DNA of 64,000 nucleotides from Metarhizobium sp964253915. GTDB lineage: Bacteria > Pseudomonadota > Alphaproteobacteria > Rhizobiales > Rhizobiaceae. The DNA is taken from positions 1 to 64,000 of the forward strand of contig NZ_CAXUSG020000017.1 in the NCBI RefSeq assembly GCF_964253915.1. Direction: 5' to 3'. The position numbers and the translations under genes were made by a program. The notes beneath the pieces were generated by a model, which was not told the origin of the DNA, made no database searches, and saw only the letters and a list, made by a program, of their open reading frames with translations. Of the stretch, positions 1-8,043 are shown one piece after another; the first letter of the stretch is position 1; each line of letters begins with the position of its first letter.

Positions 1-241
1 AAGGCTTCGTTAACCGGCCGCATAGATCAATGGTATTGCAAGCGACAGGCATCGGTCCGCGAACCTGTCCCGTGCGAAACAGCAGATCCGCCGCGTTCAT
101 GAGAAAACATGAGCAGACCGGATGTGTGAGAAAGGTGCTGATGGCTTCGGGATTTGCCGGAGATGCACTGGCCCGCTTAAGGGCAGGGTGAAATCTATAC
201 CCTCTTCATCCGTCTCAGACTTCGAACCTTTGGAGATGAGA

Positions 242-412
242 ATGGCAGATGTAGTACGCATATGGGACAGGCTCGAACGCCTGCCGCGACAACCGCAGAC
301 GAAAAAATTCGACGCGCAGATCCTGCTGTTTACCGGTGTCCGGTATGAGCGTCGCGATTTCGCCGTCACCACGCCGGACGCAAAGAGCGCACAACCGGTG
401 AACCAGCACTGA
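242..412 (+). CDS. Small hypothetical protein (56 aa)
   Basis: I do not recognise a family. The frame is open further upstream, but the ATG at 242 has a GGAG six bases before it, and the protein from there is compact and charged, beginning MADVVRIWDRLERLP. It has no signal peptide or membrane segment. The first half is rich in Arg, Asp and Leu and could form a short amphipathic helix; the second half carries several Lys and Arg residues. It stands alone, facing the DUF1254 gene tail to tail, with a dispersed repeat between them. Function is unknown. Confidence 0.45.
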   Translation: MADVVRIWDRLERLPRQPQTKKFDAQILLFTGVRYERRDFAVTTPDAKSAQPVNQH

Positions 413-488
413 GGTCGTGCCGGCGCATGCCGGTGGCGACGGGGCATTTCCGTTTTCTGCTGAATACGGCAAGGCTCTGACTGTTCTG

Positions 489-535
489 AAATTCCGGACG
501 CAAAACCGCTCCGCACTTTTGCTGGAATTGCTCTA
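489..535. repeat. Dispersed imperfect palindrome, copy 1
   Basis: An element running from AATTCCGGACGC to GGAATTGCTCTAG with a central hairpin (AAAACCGCT facing the ACTTTTGC side). Nearly the same sequence recurs at 7849-7890. It ends on the stop codon of the neighbouring minus-strand gene (TAG at 535-533), so the element supplies that stop. I read it as a rhizobial intergenic repeat; the role is unknown. Confidence 0.55.
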
Positions 536-1081
536 GCGGCCGGTGAAATCCTGGCAGCTTGCCTCTTGCAGGAAGGCCTGGGCGGCCTGATCGAAGCTCT
601 TGCGCGGTGCGAGCGTGCGCACCACGGCGTAACCGTCCGGTCTCGACATTTCGACCAGGATCGATTGTGCCAATTGCTCCGGCAGCGCCTTGCGCAGCGC
701 CGTGAGCTGGATCGGCGAGGCGATGACGACATCCAGCCCGCCGCCGACCGACGTCCGGTCGTTCATGCTGAAAATCTCGTTCGAGGCACTGTCGAAGATG
801 GCGAGCGACCAGAAGGGTACGCTGCCGCGCGCCTGGAGCCTGAGCGGTACGGTGTCGACATCGAAGCTGCAGACCGCGACATGCATGAACGGATCGGCGA
901 CCGACAGGCCGGCCTTGTCCGGCTGCGCCGCGAGCAGGTGGAAACGATTGAGGTCCCCGCGCGCCAAAATGCGCGTATAGGCATCGAGGCCGGTGAAATG
1001 CGGCAGAGACAGGATGATGATCAGGTGCAGCAGCACTGCGCCCACCAATCCGACGACGATGGCGAGCAGGATCTTAAGCAT
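533..1081 (-). CDS. DUF1254 family membrane protein
   Basis: A protein of 182 residues with one N-terminal membrane segment (roughly residues 3-28, MLKILLAIVVGLVGAVLLHL) followed by a periplasmic domain containing HVAVCSFDVD and VPFWSLAIFDSASNEIF. These resemble the stand-alone DUF1254 membrane proteins found in rhizobia. Its start overlaps the end of the upstream DUF1214 gene by 8 bases, so the two are probably translationally coupled. In other bacteria DUF1254 and DUF1214 are two halves of one polypeptide, which suggests that the pair works together at the inner membrane. The biochemical role is not established. The stop codon lies inside a dispersed repeat. Confidence 0.75.
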   Translation of the reverse strand: MLKILLAIVVGLVGAVLLHLIIILSLPHFTGLDAYTRILARGDLNRFHLLAAQPDKAGLSVADPFMHVAVCSFDVDTVPLRLQARGSVPFWSLAIFDSASNEIFSMNDRTSVGGGLDVVIASPIQLTALRKALPEQLAQSILVEMSRPDGYAVVRTLAPRKSFDQAAQAFLQEASCQDFTGR

Positions 1082-1664
1082 CGCCGCATCCGAGCAGGCT
1101 GACCCGGGGCATGGACAGGTCGATGAGGCCGGAGCTGCCGGCGGTCGGTGTGTCGAGCAGCGTCAGCGTCAGGCGGAAAGGCACGTTGCCGGAGGGCAGC
1201 GGCAGCCAGTTTCCGGCCTGCGCCCTGGCGGAGACGGTGATCGTAAAACTGCTGTCGGTTTCGCGCACCACCGTCCAGGAATTCAGGCCGGCGGGCAGTT
1301 CGGGGTTGACGCCAAAAGGCTGGCCGGCGGTATTGCCGGCATAAAGCGTCCACAGGCGCGCATGCGGCGTCTGGCCGGACACGGCATAGCTGCAGCCGCT
1401 GACAAGCCTGCCGCCGACATCGTCCACAGACGCGGTGAAGGCGAGGCCCTCGGCATTGCCGTAGAGAAGGTTGCCGGCGCGGGCGCGGTGGGATTTGGCG
1501 TAGGGATCGGCCGCATCCGTTTGTGCATCCGGAAAGGCTTCCCACGCGCCAAGCCGGATCGCCCCGAAGCCGGTCGTCACGTTCAGCGCGTAAAGCGTTG
1601 AAACGATGCCGCCGCCGAAAGCAATGCTGAGTGCGAGCGCAATGAGGAGGGGAACCCGGAACAC
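1074..1664 (-). CDS. DUF1214 family exported protein
   Basis: A protein of 196 residues starting with a hydrophobic anchor or signal (FRVPLLIALALSIAFGGGIVSTLYAL). A beta-rich periplasmic domain follows, with GAWEAFPDA, ADPYAKSHRARAGNL and RETDSSFTITVSARAQ. The Asp-Pro-Tyr-Ala-Lys stretch and the C-terminal Trp-rich strand pattern fit DUF1214. It is the first gene of a two-gene unit with the DUF1254 gene, with an 8-base overlap. It lies downstream of the class A penicillin-binding protein on the same strand, separated by about 300 bases that hold a RIME element, so it may be transcribed separately. Function is unknown; an envelope location is inferred. Confidence 0.75.
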   Translation of the reverse strand: MFRVPLLIALALSIAFGGGIVSTLYALNVTTGFGAIRLGAWEAFPDAQTDAADPYAKSHRARAGNLLYGNAEGLAFTASVDDVGGRLVSGCSYAVSGQTPHARLWTLYAGNTAGQPFGVNPELPAGLNSWTVVRETDSSFTITVSARAQAGNWLPLPSGNVPFRLTLTLLDTPTAGSSGLIDLSMPRVSLLGCGDA

Positions 1665-1779
1665 GTCTATGGCAAGCCTTTGATCACATGGGTTCGAGGG
1701 TTAGCATTGATTCTGCCGGGGGGAAATGGGCAGGGTGTGCCAGAATGGGGCTTTCGCATATGGCGCGACGTCGCCTCTT

Positions 1780-1903
1780 CCCCCTTCTCCCCTTGGGGAG
1801 AAGGTGCCGGCAGGCGGATGAGGGGGCGAGACACGGCGAAACCTTCACTTGTGGCACCCCCTCATCCCGCTGCCGCGACCTTCTCCCCGGGGGGAGAAGG
1901 GGG
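1780..1903. repeat. RIME-type palindromic element, copy 1
   Basis: Two large inverted repeats (CCTTCTCCCC..GGGGAGAAGG at each end) flank a core that includes GATGAGGGG and CCCCTCATCC. This matches the architecture of the Rhizobium-specific intergenic mosaic element. Related copies occur at 13443-13567, 17868-17992 and, as a half element, 20079-20128. It fills most of the gap between the penicillin-binding protein and the DUF1214 gene. The rest of that gap holds nothing I recognise. Confidence 0.8.
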
Positions 1904-1960
1904 CAGGCGGCGCCCTCTCGTTACAGGACGGTATCGGCGGCGCTTGCGCCGGCCGTCGCC

Positions 1961-4114
1961 TCACTCGGCGCTTGCCACCTTCTGGATGCCGAGCGGCGGG
2001 GCCTTTTTCAGCTTGTCGCCGACGTCGCGCAGCAGGCGGGTGACGTCGATGGAGAGCGAGCGGGGGCGGATGAGCGGTGGCAGGCCGGTTTCGGAGCCTT
2101 TTTCGGTGGTTTTCGCCACCAGGGCCGGGCCGACATGGTCGCCGCTCGGGAAGGGGTTTTCGATGCCGGGAATGGCTTTCAGTTCGATGCCCTGGTGGGC
2201 GTAGTCCATCAGTCGCTTGAAGGTCATCGCCGGCAGCGAGCCGCCGGTCATGTTGTTCGTCGAGGTATAATCGTCGTTGCCGAACCAGACGGCGCAGGTG
2301 TAGTTGCCGGTAAAGCCGACGAACCAGGCGTCGCGATAGGCCTGTGTCGTGCCGGTCTTGCCGGCGGTGACGATGCCGCCGTCGAGCGCCGCCTTGCGGG
2401 CGGTGCCGGAAACCGGGATCTGCGCCAGCATGTAGTTCATCGATGCGGTGGCCTGCTCCGACAGGACGCGGCGCGGCGCCGGCTCGTCGCGGTCGAAATC
2501 GTAGAGGATGCGGCCGTCATAGCTGATGATCTGGCTGAGGCCGTGGCGGCGCGATTGCAGGCCGCCGGCGGGGAAGACGGAGTAGCCGGTCGCCTGGTCG
2601 AGCACGGTGAGTTCGGATGTACCGAGCGGAATGGTCTTGTCGGATCGGATCGGTGTTTCGACGCCGAAATCCTTGGTGGTCTTGACGATGGTGTCGATGC
2701 CGAGCACGTCCTTGGCAAGCCGGACGGGGACGGTGTTGATCGATTTCGCCAGCGCTACCGCCAGGGTGACCCGGCCGGCATAGGAGCGGCCGTAATTCTG
2801 CGGCGACCAGCCGCGCCAGGAGATCGGTCCGTCCGAGACGACCGTCTGCGGCGTCATGCCTTTTTCCATCGCCGCCGCGTAGGTATAGACCTTGAAGGAG
2901 GAGCCCGGCTGGCGTAGCGCCTTGGTGGCGCGGTTGAACTGGCTTTCGCCATAGTCGCGGCCGCCGACCATGGCGCGCACGGCGCCGCCGTTCTCGATCA
3001 TGACGAGGGCGCCCTGCTTGACGCGGTAGGGTTCGCCGAACTCGCGCAGGCTGGTCTCGACCGAATCTTCCGCCGCCTTCTGTAAGCCCATGTCGATGGT
3101 GGTGCGCACCACGAGGGAATGTTCGGGGAAGCGGGTGGACAGACGCTGCACCTCGTCGAAGGCCCAGTCGAGGAAGAAATCCGGTGCCTCGATCTCGTTG
3201 CGGTCGATGACGGTGGCCGGGTTGCGGCGGGCGGCGATCACCTGGCCTTCGGTCATCATGCCGCTCTGCACCAGGTTGCTCAGGACCTCGTTGGCGCGGG
3301 CGCGGGCGGCCGGCAGGTTGACGTGCGGGGCGTATTTCGCCGGTGCCTTGAACAGGCCGGCGAGGATGGCCGCTTCGGCGAGATCGACCTCGGTAATCGA
3401 TTTGCCGAAATAGAACTGCGCCGCCGCTGCCGCGCCAAAAGTGCCGCCGCCCATATAGGCGCGGTCGAGATAGGTGCGCAGGATTTCCGTCTTGGAGAGG
3501 TTGGCTTCCAGCCACAGGGCGAGGAAGGCCTCCTTGATCTTGCGCTCGAGCGAACGTTCGTTGGTGAGGAACAGGTTCTTGGCAAGCTGCTGCGTCAGGG
3601 TCGAGCCGCCCTGCACGACGCCGCCGGCGCGGGCATTCTCGCTCATGGCGCGGGCGAGACCGAAGAAATCGATGCCGAAATGATCGAAGAAACGGCGGTC
3701 CTCGGTGGCCAGCACCGCCTTGACGAAATAGTCCGGCAGGTCGGCGACGGCGACGGAATCCTCGTGGATGATGCCGCGGTGGCCGATGACGTTGCCGTAA
3801 CGATCGAGGAAGGTGACGGCGAAATCGCCGTGGTTGCGCCAGTCGTCCTTGGTTTCCTCGAAGGCGGGCTGGGCAAGCGTCAGCATCACCACGGCGCCGG
3901 CGGTGCCGAGGGTGGCGGCCTCGCCGACGATTTCGAACACCGCTCGTTTCCAGCCGCGGACGCGAAAACGGCGGAAGAAGATGGTGACGTCTTCCCAGAT
4001 CTCGGCAAAGCGGAAACCGGCGTTCCAGACGGTCGAATCGATCCAGGAATCGATGCGCAACAGGAGATGGCGCTTCCTGCGGGGGCGGTTTTCGGGGGAG
4101 AAAGGGTCCTGCAC
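1961..4114 (-). CDS. Class A penicillin-binding protein (PBP1A family)
   Basis: A bifunctional peptidoglycan synthase of 717 residues that polymerises and crosslinks glycan strands in the periplasm. A basic cytoplasmic tail precedes one membrane segment near residues 65-82. The GT51 glycosyltransferase domain follows, with EDRRFFDHFGID starting at Glu138 and GGSTLTQQLAKN at 169-180. The transpeptidase domain carries the SxxK active site at Ser405-Lys408, SIN at 458-460 and KTGTT at 586-590, so all catalytic motifs are intact. It is divergent from the UPF0260 gene and monocistronic by its spacing. The C terminus beyond the transpeptidase is short, with no extra OB or fibronectin module seen. 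Confidence 0.93.
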   Translation of the reverse strand: MQDPFSPENRPRRKRHLLLRIDSWIDSTVWNAGFRFAEIWEDVTIFFRRFRVRGWKRAVFEIVGEAATLGTAGAVVMLTLAQPAFEETKDDWRNHGDFAVTFLDRYGNVIGHRGIIHEDSVAVADLPDYFVKAVLATEDRRFFDHFGIDFFGLARAMSENARAGGVVQGGSTLTQQLAKNLFLTNERSLERKIKEAFLALWLEANLSKTEILRTYLDRAYMGGGTFGAAAAAQFYFGKSITEVDLAEAAILAGLFKAPAKYAPHVNLPAARARANEVLSNLVQSGMMTEGQVIAARRNPATVIDRNEIEAPDFFLDWAFDEVQRLSTRFPEHSLVVRTTIDMGLQKAAEDSVETSLREFGEPYRVKQGALVMIENGGAVRAMVGGRDYGESQFNRATKALRQPGSSFKVYTYAAAMEKGMTPQTVVSDGPISWRGWSPQNYGRSYAGRVTLAVALAKSINTVPVRLAKDVLGIDTIVKTTKDFGVETPIRSDKTIPLGTSELTVLDQATGYSVFPAGGLQSRRHGLSQIISYDGRILYDFDRDEPAPRRVLSEQATASMNYMLAQIPVSGTARKAALDGGIVTAGKTGTTQAYRDAWFVGFTGNYTCAVWFGNDDYTSTNNMTGGSLPAMTFKRLMDYAHQGIELKAIPGIENPFPSGDHVGPALVAKTTEKGSETGLPPLIRPRSLSIDVTRLLRDVGDKLKKAPPLGIQKVASAE

Positions 4115-4219
4115 CTGAATTCAAATTCCCGCTGAATGGCGCTTCAGCCTTGACGTGGCCACATCGAGCCGCCAGAGCATGAAGCCGTACCGATACGCTC
4201 GTTTGGTTAAAGAACCGAT

Positions 4220-4312
4220 ATGGGGCAATTTTTGGTCGATTTGCTGGAAAAGAACAAGGCGGTGCCGGCGGAATTTCAAACCGCGGTCGACCGGTATGGA
4301 AAGATACGATGA
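4220..4312 (+). CDS. Possible 30-codon leader ORF coupled to the UPF0260 gene
   Basis: An ATG at 4220 opens a 30-residue frame (MGQFLVDLLEKNKAVPAEF..) whose TGA overlaps the ATG of the next gene in the ATGA arrangement typical of translational coupling. The peptide is amphipathic and has reasonable composition. The ribosome-binding site in front is weak (AAAGAACC), so it may be fortuitous. No family is recognised. Confidence 0.35.
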   Translation: MGQFLVDLLEKNKAVPAEFQTAVDRYGKIR

Positions 4313-4776
4313 CGGACGGCGAGCCCTTCTGGAAAAACAAGAGCCTGGACCAGATGAACCAGGCGGAATGGGAAAGCCTCTGCGACGGCTGCGGGCTCTG
4401 TTGTCTCAACAAGCTGGAGGACTGGGACACCGGCGAAGTGGTGTTCACCTCGGTTGCCTGCCGGCTGCTCGACGGCGAGAGCTGTCGGTGCTCGGACTAC
4501 CCGAACCGCCAGGCGACTGTGCCTGATTGCATCCAGCTGACGCCGAAAAGCGTGCGCGAGATCACCTGGCTGCCGCCGACCTGCGGCTACCGGCTGGTGC
4601 GCGACGGCGAGGACCTCTACTGGTGGCACCCGCTGGTGTCGGGCGATCCGGAGACGGTGCACCAGGCGGGCATTTCCGCCCAGGGGCGGACGGTGAGCGA
4701 AGACGAGGTGGATGTCGAGGATTTCGAGGATTATGTCGTCGAATGGCCGCTGACGGTGGGTGAGGGTCGGGGATGA
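4309..4776 (+). CDS. UPF0260 / YkgJ-family cysteine cluster protein
   Basis: A protein of 155 residues with CDGCGLCCLNKLED near residues 25-38, a further Cys in VACRLLD, CRCSDYPNR and DCIQLTP, and the C-terminal TWLPPTCGYRLV block. This is the signature of UPF0260 (YcgN) proteins, thought to bind zinc or another metal through conserved cysteines. The reaction is unknown. A GGAAAG lies six bases before the ATG. The stop overlaps the start of the LysE-type exporter by four bases, so the two are probably co-transcribed. Confidence 0.9.
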   Translation: MTDGEPFWKNKSLDQMNQAEWESLCDGCGLCCLNKLEDWDTGEVVFTSVACRLLDGESCRCSDYPNRQATVPDCIQLTPKSVREITWLPPTCGYRLVRDGEDLYWWHPLVSGDPETVHQAGISAQGRTVSEDEVDVEDFEDYVVEWPLTVGEGRG

Positions 4777-5396
4777 TCGAGGGGCTGCCGCCCGAGCTCT
4801 GGGCCTTCGTGCTGGCATCCTTTCTCATCGAACTGACGCCGGGGCCGAACATGACCTGGCTGGCGATGCTGGCCGTCGTGGAAGGGCGACTGCGGGGGTA
4901 TGCCGCCGTTGCCGGCATCGGCTTGGGGCTGGGATTACTGGGGGCGGCTGCCGCCATCGGCCTTGCCGAACTGGTGCAGGCGTCCGCCGTGCTATACCAG
5001 ACGCTGCGCTGGGCGGGCGTCGCCTTTCTGCTCTACCTTGCTTATGACGGGTGGCGCGGGGAGCCGGCAGTCGGGCCGCAGGATCTTACGGTCAATCTGC
5101 GCCGCGCCTTTCTGCGCGGGCTGACGACCAATCTGCTCAATCCCAAGGCGGCGATCTTCTACATCGCCGTGCTGCCGACCTTCGTCGCCCCCGGGCCGCC
5201 GCCGGGTGGGCAGATCGCGACGCTGACGGCGGCCTATGTCGTGGTCGCGACGCTGGTGCATGCCGCCATCGTCACCCTGTGCGGCACCTTCACCAGCCTT
5301 GTCGACAAGGGTGGGCGTGAGACGATGGTGCGACGGGTGCTTTCCATCTGTCTGGCGCTGGTGGCGCTGTGGTTTGCCTGGACGACGGCAAAATGA
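4773..5396 (+). CDS. LysE/RhtB-family amino-acid exporter
   Basis: A very hydrophobic 207-residue protein with about six membrane segments. The N-terminal ELTPGPNMTWLAMLA matches the LysE/RhtB signature (TPGPN), and GLTTNLLNPKAAIFYIAVLP near residues 115-135 is the second hallmark (NPKA). Members export amino acids or derivatives through the inner membrane using the proton gradient; the substrate cannot be read from the sequence. It is coupled to the UPF0260 gene by a four-base overlap. A terminator-like hairpin lies about 100 bases downstream. Confidence 0.9.
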   Translation: MIEGLPPELWAFVLASFLIELTPGPNMTWLAMLAVVEGRLRGYAAVAGIGLGLGLLGAAAAIGLAELVQASAVLYQTLRWAGVAFLLYLAYDGWRGEPAVGPQDLTVNLRRAFLRGLTTNLLNPKAAIFYIAVLPTFVAPGPPPGGQIATLTAAYVVVATLVHAAIVTLCGTFTSLVDKGGRETMVRRVLSICLALVALWFAWTTAK

Positions 5397-5415
5397 GAAA
5401 ATAGGAAAATAATCC

Positions 5416-5444
5416 TTGACGCCGTGACGGTGGTTTGATAGGGT
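5416..5444 (+). promoter_or_regulatory. Candidate sigma-70 promoter ahead of the GTA-like cluster
   Basis: CTTGACG with TTGACG at 5416-5421, a 17-base spacer and TAGGGT at 5439-5444. The -35 is close to the rhizobial consensus (CTTGAC); the -10 is weak. A transcript would start near 5451 and run through the hairpin at 5499-5529 before reaching the first gene. Confidence 0.35.
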
Positions 5445-5498
5445 TCAGGCATAGTCGGAAAGTTGCGGCCGGATGGGGCGCAGCGGACCGGGAACGAA

Positions 5499-5529
5499 GC
5501 GGCGGCGCGAAAGCGCGGGCCGCTTTTTT
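5499..5529 (+). terminator. Rho-independent terminator or attenuator hairpin
   Basis: Arms GCGGC (5499-5503) and GCCGC (5519-5523), then an inner GCGC/GCGC stem closed by a GAAA loop, followed directly by six T. It could end the LysE transcript or act as an attenuator for the phage-like genes, which start 17 bases later. GCGGCC at 5465-5470 is complementary to GGCCGC at 5518-5523 and could form a competing antiterminator. Confidence 0.6.
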
Positions 5530-5545
5530 GTTGCGGGTGGGTGGC

Positions 5546-6139
5546 ATGGCGACGGTTGCGGAATTCGATGCCGGTCTGTTCGGGGCCTGGGCGGCGGTGG
5601 CGGTTTATGACGGCCGGTCGGCGGCGGAGCGCGAGGCGGGCGACAGCCTGCAGGCGGCGGCGCAGCGGGTGGTTCTGGAGGTGAAATCGCGCGAGGATGT
5701 CGGCGAAGACCTGCGGCTGCTGCTCAACGACATGACCCGCGAGATGCGGGCGCAGTTCGATTATTTTCGCGAGCTTCGCGGTGCTGCCGAACGGCTGACG
5801 GACGGTGCGGCCGACGAGGCGGCGGCGAAGGCGGCGCGGGCGGATGTCAAGGCAGCGACGGATGCGATGTCGCTGATCGTGCGCACGCTGGAAAAGATCG
5901 ATGCGCTGCAGCGGCAGCTTGCGCAGGATCGGGCGATGGAGGCGGAGCGCCATGTCGATGCGGCCGGGCTGGCGGATGCCAGGACTTATTTCCTGTCTCT
6001 CATCGACAGCCGCGCCGCCGAGGAAGCCGGACGGCGTTTTGAACAGTTCAAGCGCGACTGGCTTGCAGCGCGTGCTCCGCCCGGAACCATTGACCGCGGC
6101 GGGCAACCGCAAGAGCCGGCGGATGCTGGAGGCGGTTGA
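5546..6139 (+). CDS. TerS-like / GTA gp1-position protein
   Basis: The start at ATG 5546 is chosen because the Gly-rich GGGTGGGTGG precedes it and the protein then begins MATVAEFDAGLFGAWAAVAV; longer starts would run through the terminator hairpin. The product has about 197 residues and is strongly helical, rich in Ala, Glu and Arg, with coiled-coil character around DLRLLLNDMTREMRAQFDYF and DAMSLIVRTLEKIDALQRQL. It occupies the small-terminase (g1) position directly before the large terminase, with a 17-base overlap. I cannot see a clear DNA-binding motif, so the TerS assignment rests on position and helical content. It is longer than the g1 of Rhodobacter capsulatus GTA. Confidence 0.6.
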   Translation: MATVAEFDAGLFGAWAAVAVYDGRSAAEREAGDSLQAAAQRVVLEVKSREDVGEDLRLLLNDMTREMRAQFDYFRELRGAAERLTDGAADEAAAKAARADVKAATDAMSLIVRTLEKIDALQRQLAQDRAMEAERHVDAAGLADARTYFLSLIDSRAAEEAGRRFEQFKRDWLAARAPPGTIDRGGQPQEPADAGGG

Positions 6140-7637
6140 GCGTCGGGCTGGCGAGGCGTTGCAACGGCATGCGGGCGAGATGGCGGTGATCGGCGACAGA
6201 CGCAAGGTTTTGAAGCCGCTGGCCACGGCTGCCGCAACGGCGGTTTTGGCTGGACGGCAGGTGATGGCAGAGACGGAGCGCGAGAACCTGGTGCAGGACG
6301 ATCGTTCGGCAGTCGGTGCTTTGTTGGAAATGCCGGGTGACGGGCTGGAGGGGCATGGCGGTCGGGCCGGTCCCGGGTTTCCCGCCGTGCTTTCCGGCTT
6401 CCGGCCCGACCTTGCTCTCCAGCTGTCGCATGAATGGTGTTTTCAGGGGCGCCGCGAGCAGCAGGCGCCGGGAGGCGACTGGCGCAATTGGCTGATCCTT
6501 GGCGGACGCGGTTCCGGCAAGACGCGGGCAGGGGCCGAATGGGTGCATGGGTTGGCGACGGGCCATCCCCTGGCGGGTGAATTGCGGATTGCGCTGGTGG
6601 CGGAAACGCTGGGCGATGCCCGCGAGGTGATGATCGACGGGGTTTCCGGCATCTGCCGGATTGCGCGGCGGCTGCGGCCGGCCTTTGAGGCGTCGCGGCG
6701 GCGGCTCGTCTGGCCGAACGGGGCGATGGCGCAGATTTTTTCTTCCGAGGACCCGGAGAGCTTGCGTGGGCCGCAATTTCATTTCGCCTGGTGCGATGAA
6801 CTGGCCAAGTGGAAATACGGGCAGGAAACCTGGGACATGCTGCAGTTCGGCCTCAGGCTCGGCGACCGGCCGCGGCAGCTGATCACCACCACGCCGCGGC
6901 CGGTGCCGCTGTTGAAGGCGCTGATGGGCGATGCCGAGACGGTGCTGACGCGGATGAGCACGCTTGCCAACCGCGACAACCTGGCGCCGGGTTTCATGCA
7001 GGCGCTGGAAAGCCGTTATGGCGGCACACGGCTCGGGCGGCAGGAACTCGACGGGGAACTGATCGAGGACCGCGAGGACGGCTTGTGGAAACGCGAGGCG
7101 ATCGAGGCGGTGACCATCCGGTTTGCCGGGATGTTGCGGCGCATCGTCGTGGCGGTGGACCCGCCGGCTTCGGCAGGGCCGCAGTCCTGCTGCGGTATCG
7201 TTGTGGCCGGCCTCGACGCTTCCGGGCGGGCGGTGGTGCTGGCGGATTGTTCGGTGGAGGGGGCGAGCCCGGCGGGCTGGGCGCAGGCGGTGGTGAAGGC
7301 CTATCGCCGTTTTGATGCCGACCGGGTGGTCGCGGAAATTAACCAAGGCGGCGACATGGTGGCGGCGATGCTGAAAAGCATCGATGCCGGCCTGCCGGTG
7401 ACATCCGTGCGGGCGACGCGCGGCAAATTTTTGCGGGCGGAGCCGGTTGCGGCACTCTATGAGCAGGGGCGGGTTGCCCATGCCGGGCGGTTTTCGGCGC
7501 TCGAGGACCAGATGTGCGATTTCGGTCCGGAAGGGCTATCTTCGGGACGTTCGCCTGACCGGCTGGATGCTTTGGTCTGGGCGTTGACGGCCTTGATGCT
7601 GGAAGGACAGGGCGAGCCACGGGTTCGCCCTGTTTGA
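6123..7637 (+). CDS. Large terminase (GTA gp2-like DNA packaging ATPase/nuclease)
   Basis: The motor that cuts and pumps DNA into the prohead. Counting from the ATG at 6123 (504 residues), the Walker A GGRGSGKT is at 127-134, Walker B is FAWCDE near 221-226, and the RNase-H-like nuclease begins around VVAVDPPAS. The typical GTA sequence DWRNWLILGGRGSGKTRAGA is present. Most relatives begin only 30-60 residues before Walker A, so the true start may be internal (for example ATG 6180 or 6264); the region before residue 70 overlaps the previous gene and has little similarity that I recognise. The gene is intact through its C terminus. Confidence 0.9.
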   Translation: MLEAVERRAGEALQRHAGEMAVIGDRRKVLKPLATAAATAVLAGRQVMAETERENLVQDDRSAVGALLEMPGDGLEGHGGRAGPGFPAVLSGFRPDLALQLSHEWCFQGRREQQAPGGDWRNWLILGGRGSGKTRAGAEWVHGLATGHPLAGELRIALVAETLGDAREVMIDGVSGICRIARRLRPAFEASRRRLVWPNGAMAQIFSSEDPESLRGPQFHFAWCDELAKWKYGQETWDMLQFGLRLGDRPRQLITTTPRPVPLLKALMGDAETVLTRMSTLANRDNLAPGFMQALESRYGGTRLGRQELDGELIEDREDGLWKREAIEAVTIRFAGMLRRIVVAVDPPASAGPQSCCGIVVAGLDASGRAVVLADCSVEGASPAGWAQAVVKAYRRFDADRVVAEINQGGDMVAAMLKSIDAGLPVTSVRATRGKFLRAEPVAALYEQGRVAHAGRFSALEDQMCDFGPEGLSSGRSPDRLDALVWALTALMLEGQGEPRVRPV

Positions 7638-7650
7638 GGACAGAAGGAAA

Positions 7651-7773
7651 TCAGCGATTGCCGGTCGGCTGGGGCGCATTGTCGCGCATCTGCCGCCATT
7701 CGGATTCGAGACGGTCGAGCACATGCTGCGGGATTGGCTGCGGGGCCTTGCTGATCGGGGCGGGGGTCTGCAT
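7651..7773 (-). CDS. Small antisense ORF (40 aa)
   Basis: On the minus strand, ATG at 7773 is preceded by GAGGAG nine bases upstream. The product is 40 residues (MQTPAPISKAPQPIPQHVLD..), a Pro-rich N-terminal tail followed by a short amphipathic helix with Arg and Trp (LDRLESEWRQMRD). It lies in the gap between terminase and endolysin, opposite to every phage gene around it. The good ribosome-binding site and codon composition favour a real gene. The family is unknown to me. Confidence 0.5.
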   Translation of the reverse strand: MQTPAPISKAPQPIPQHVLDRLESEWRQMRDNAPQPTGNR

Positions 7774-7799
7774 GATTTCTGATCTCCTCGTGGGCAAAA

Positions 7800-7890
7800 G
7801 AGCATTTCCGCTTTCTCCAAATCGCGAAAATGCTCCATTGTTTTCACGCAATTCCGGATACAAAACCGCTGCGCAGTTTTGCTGGAATTG
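7800..7890. repeat. Dispersed palindromic repeat, copy 2
   Basis: Two inverted repeats in tandem: GAGCATTT..AAATGCTC (7800-7835) and CAATTCC..GGAATTG (7849-7890). The second is almost the same as 489-535. It sits between the promoter side of the antisense 40-aa ORF and the endolysin gene. A third AT-rich inverted repeat, CGATTT..AAATCG (7974-7994), follows before the endolysin. Confidence 0.6.
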
Positions 7891-8043
7891 CATTGGCGCG
7901 GTAACAACGCCGGCTGCGGCTCTTGGTTCCACAGGGTTCACGAAAAGTAAATTACCCCTCTAACTGGTTAAAACGATTTAGTTTTCTAAAATCGATTGAA
8001 TTTCACAGAAGCTTTGGCGGCCCTGGCAAGGAGGGGTATCAGG

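Noticed and set aside
2517..4448. Long minus-strand frame overlapping the penicillin-binding protein
   Set aside because: It is a second frame of the same strand with Arg/Pro-rich noise; the PBP frame carries all catalytic motifs.
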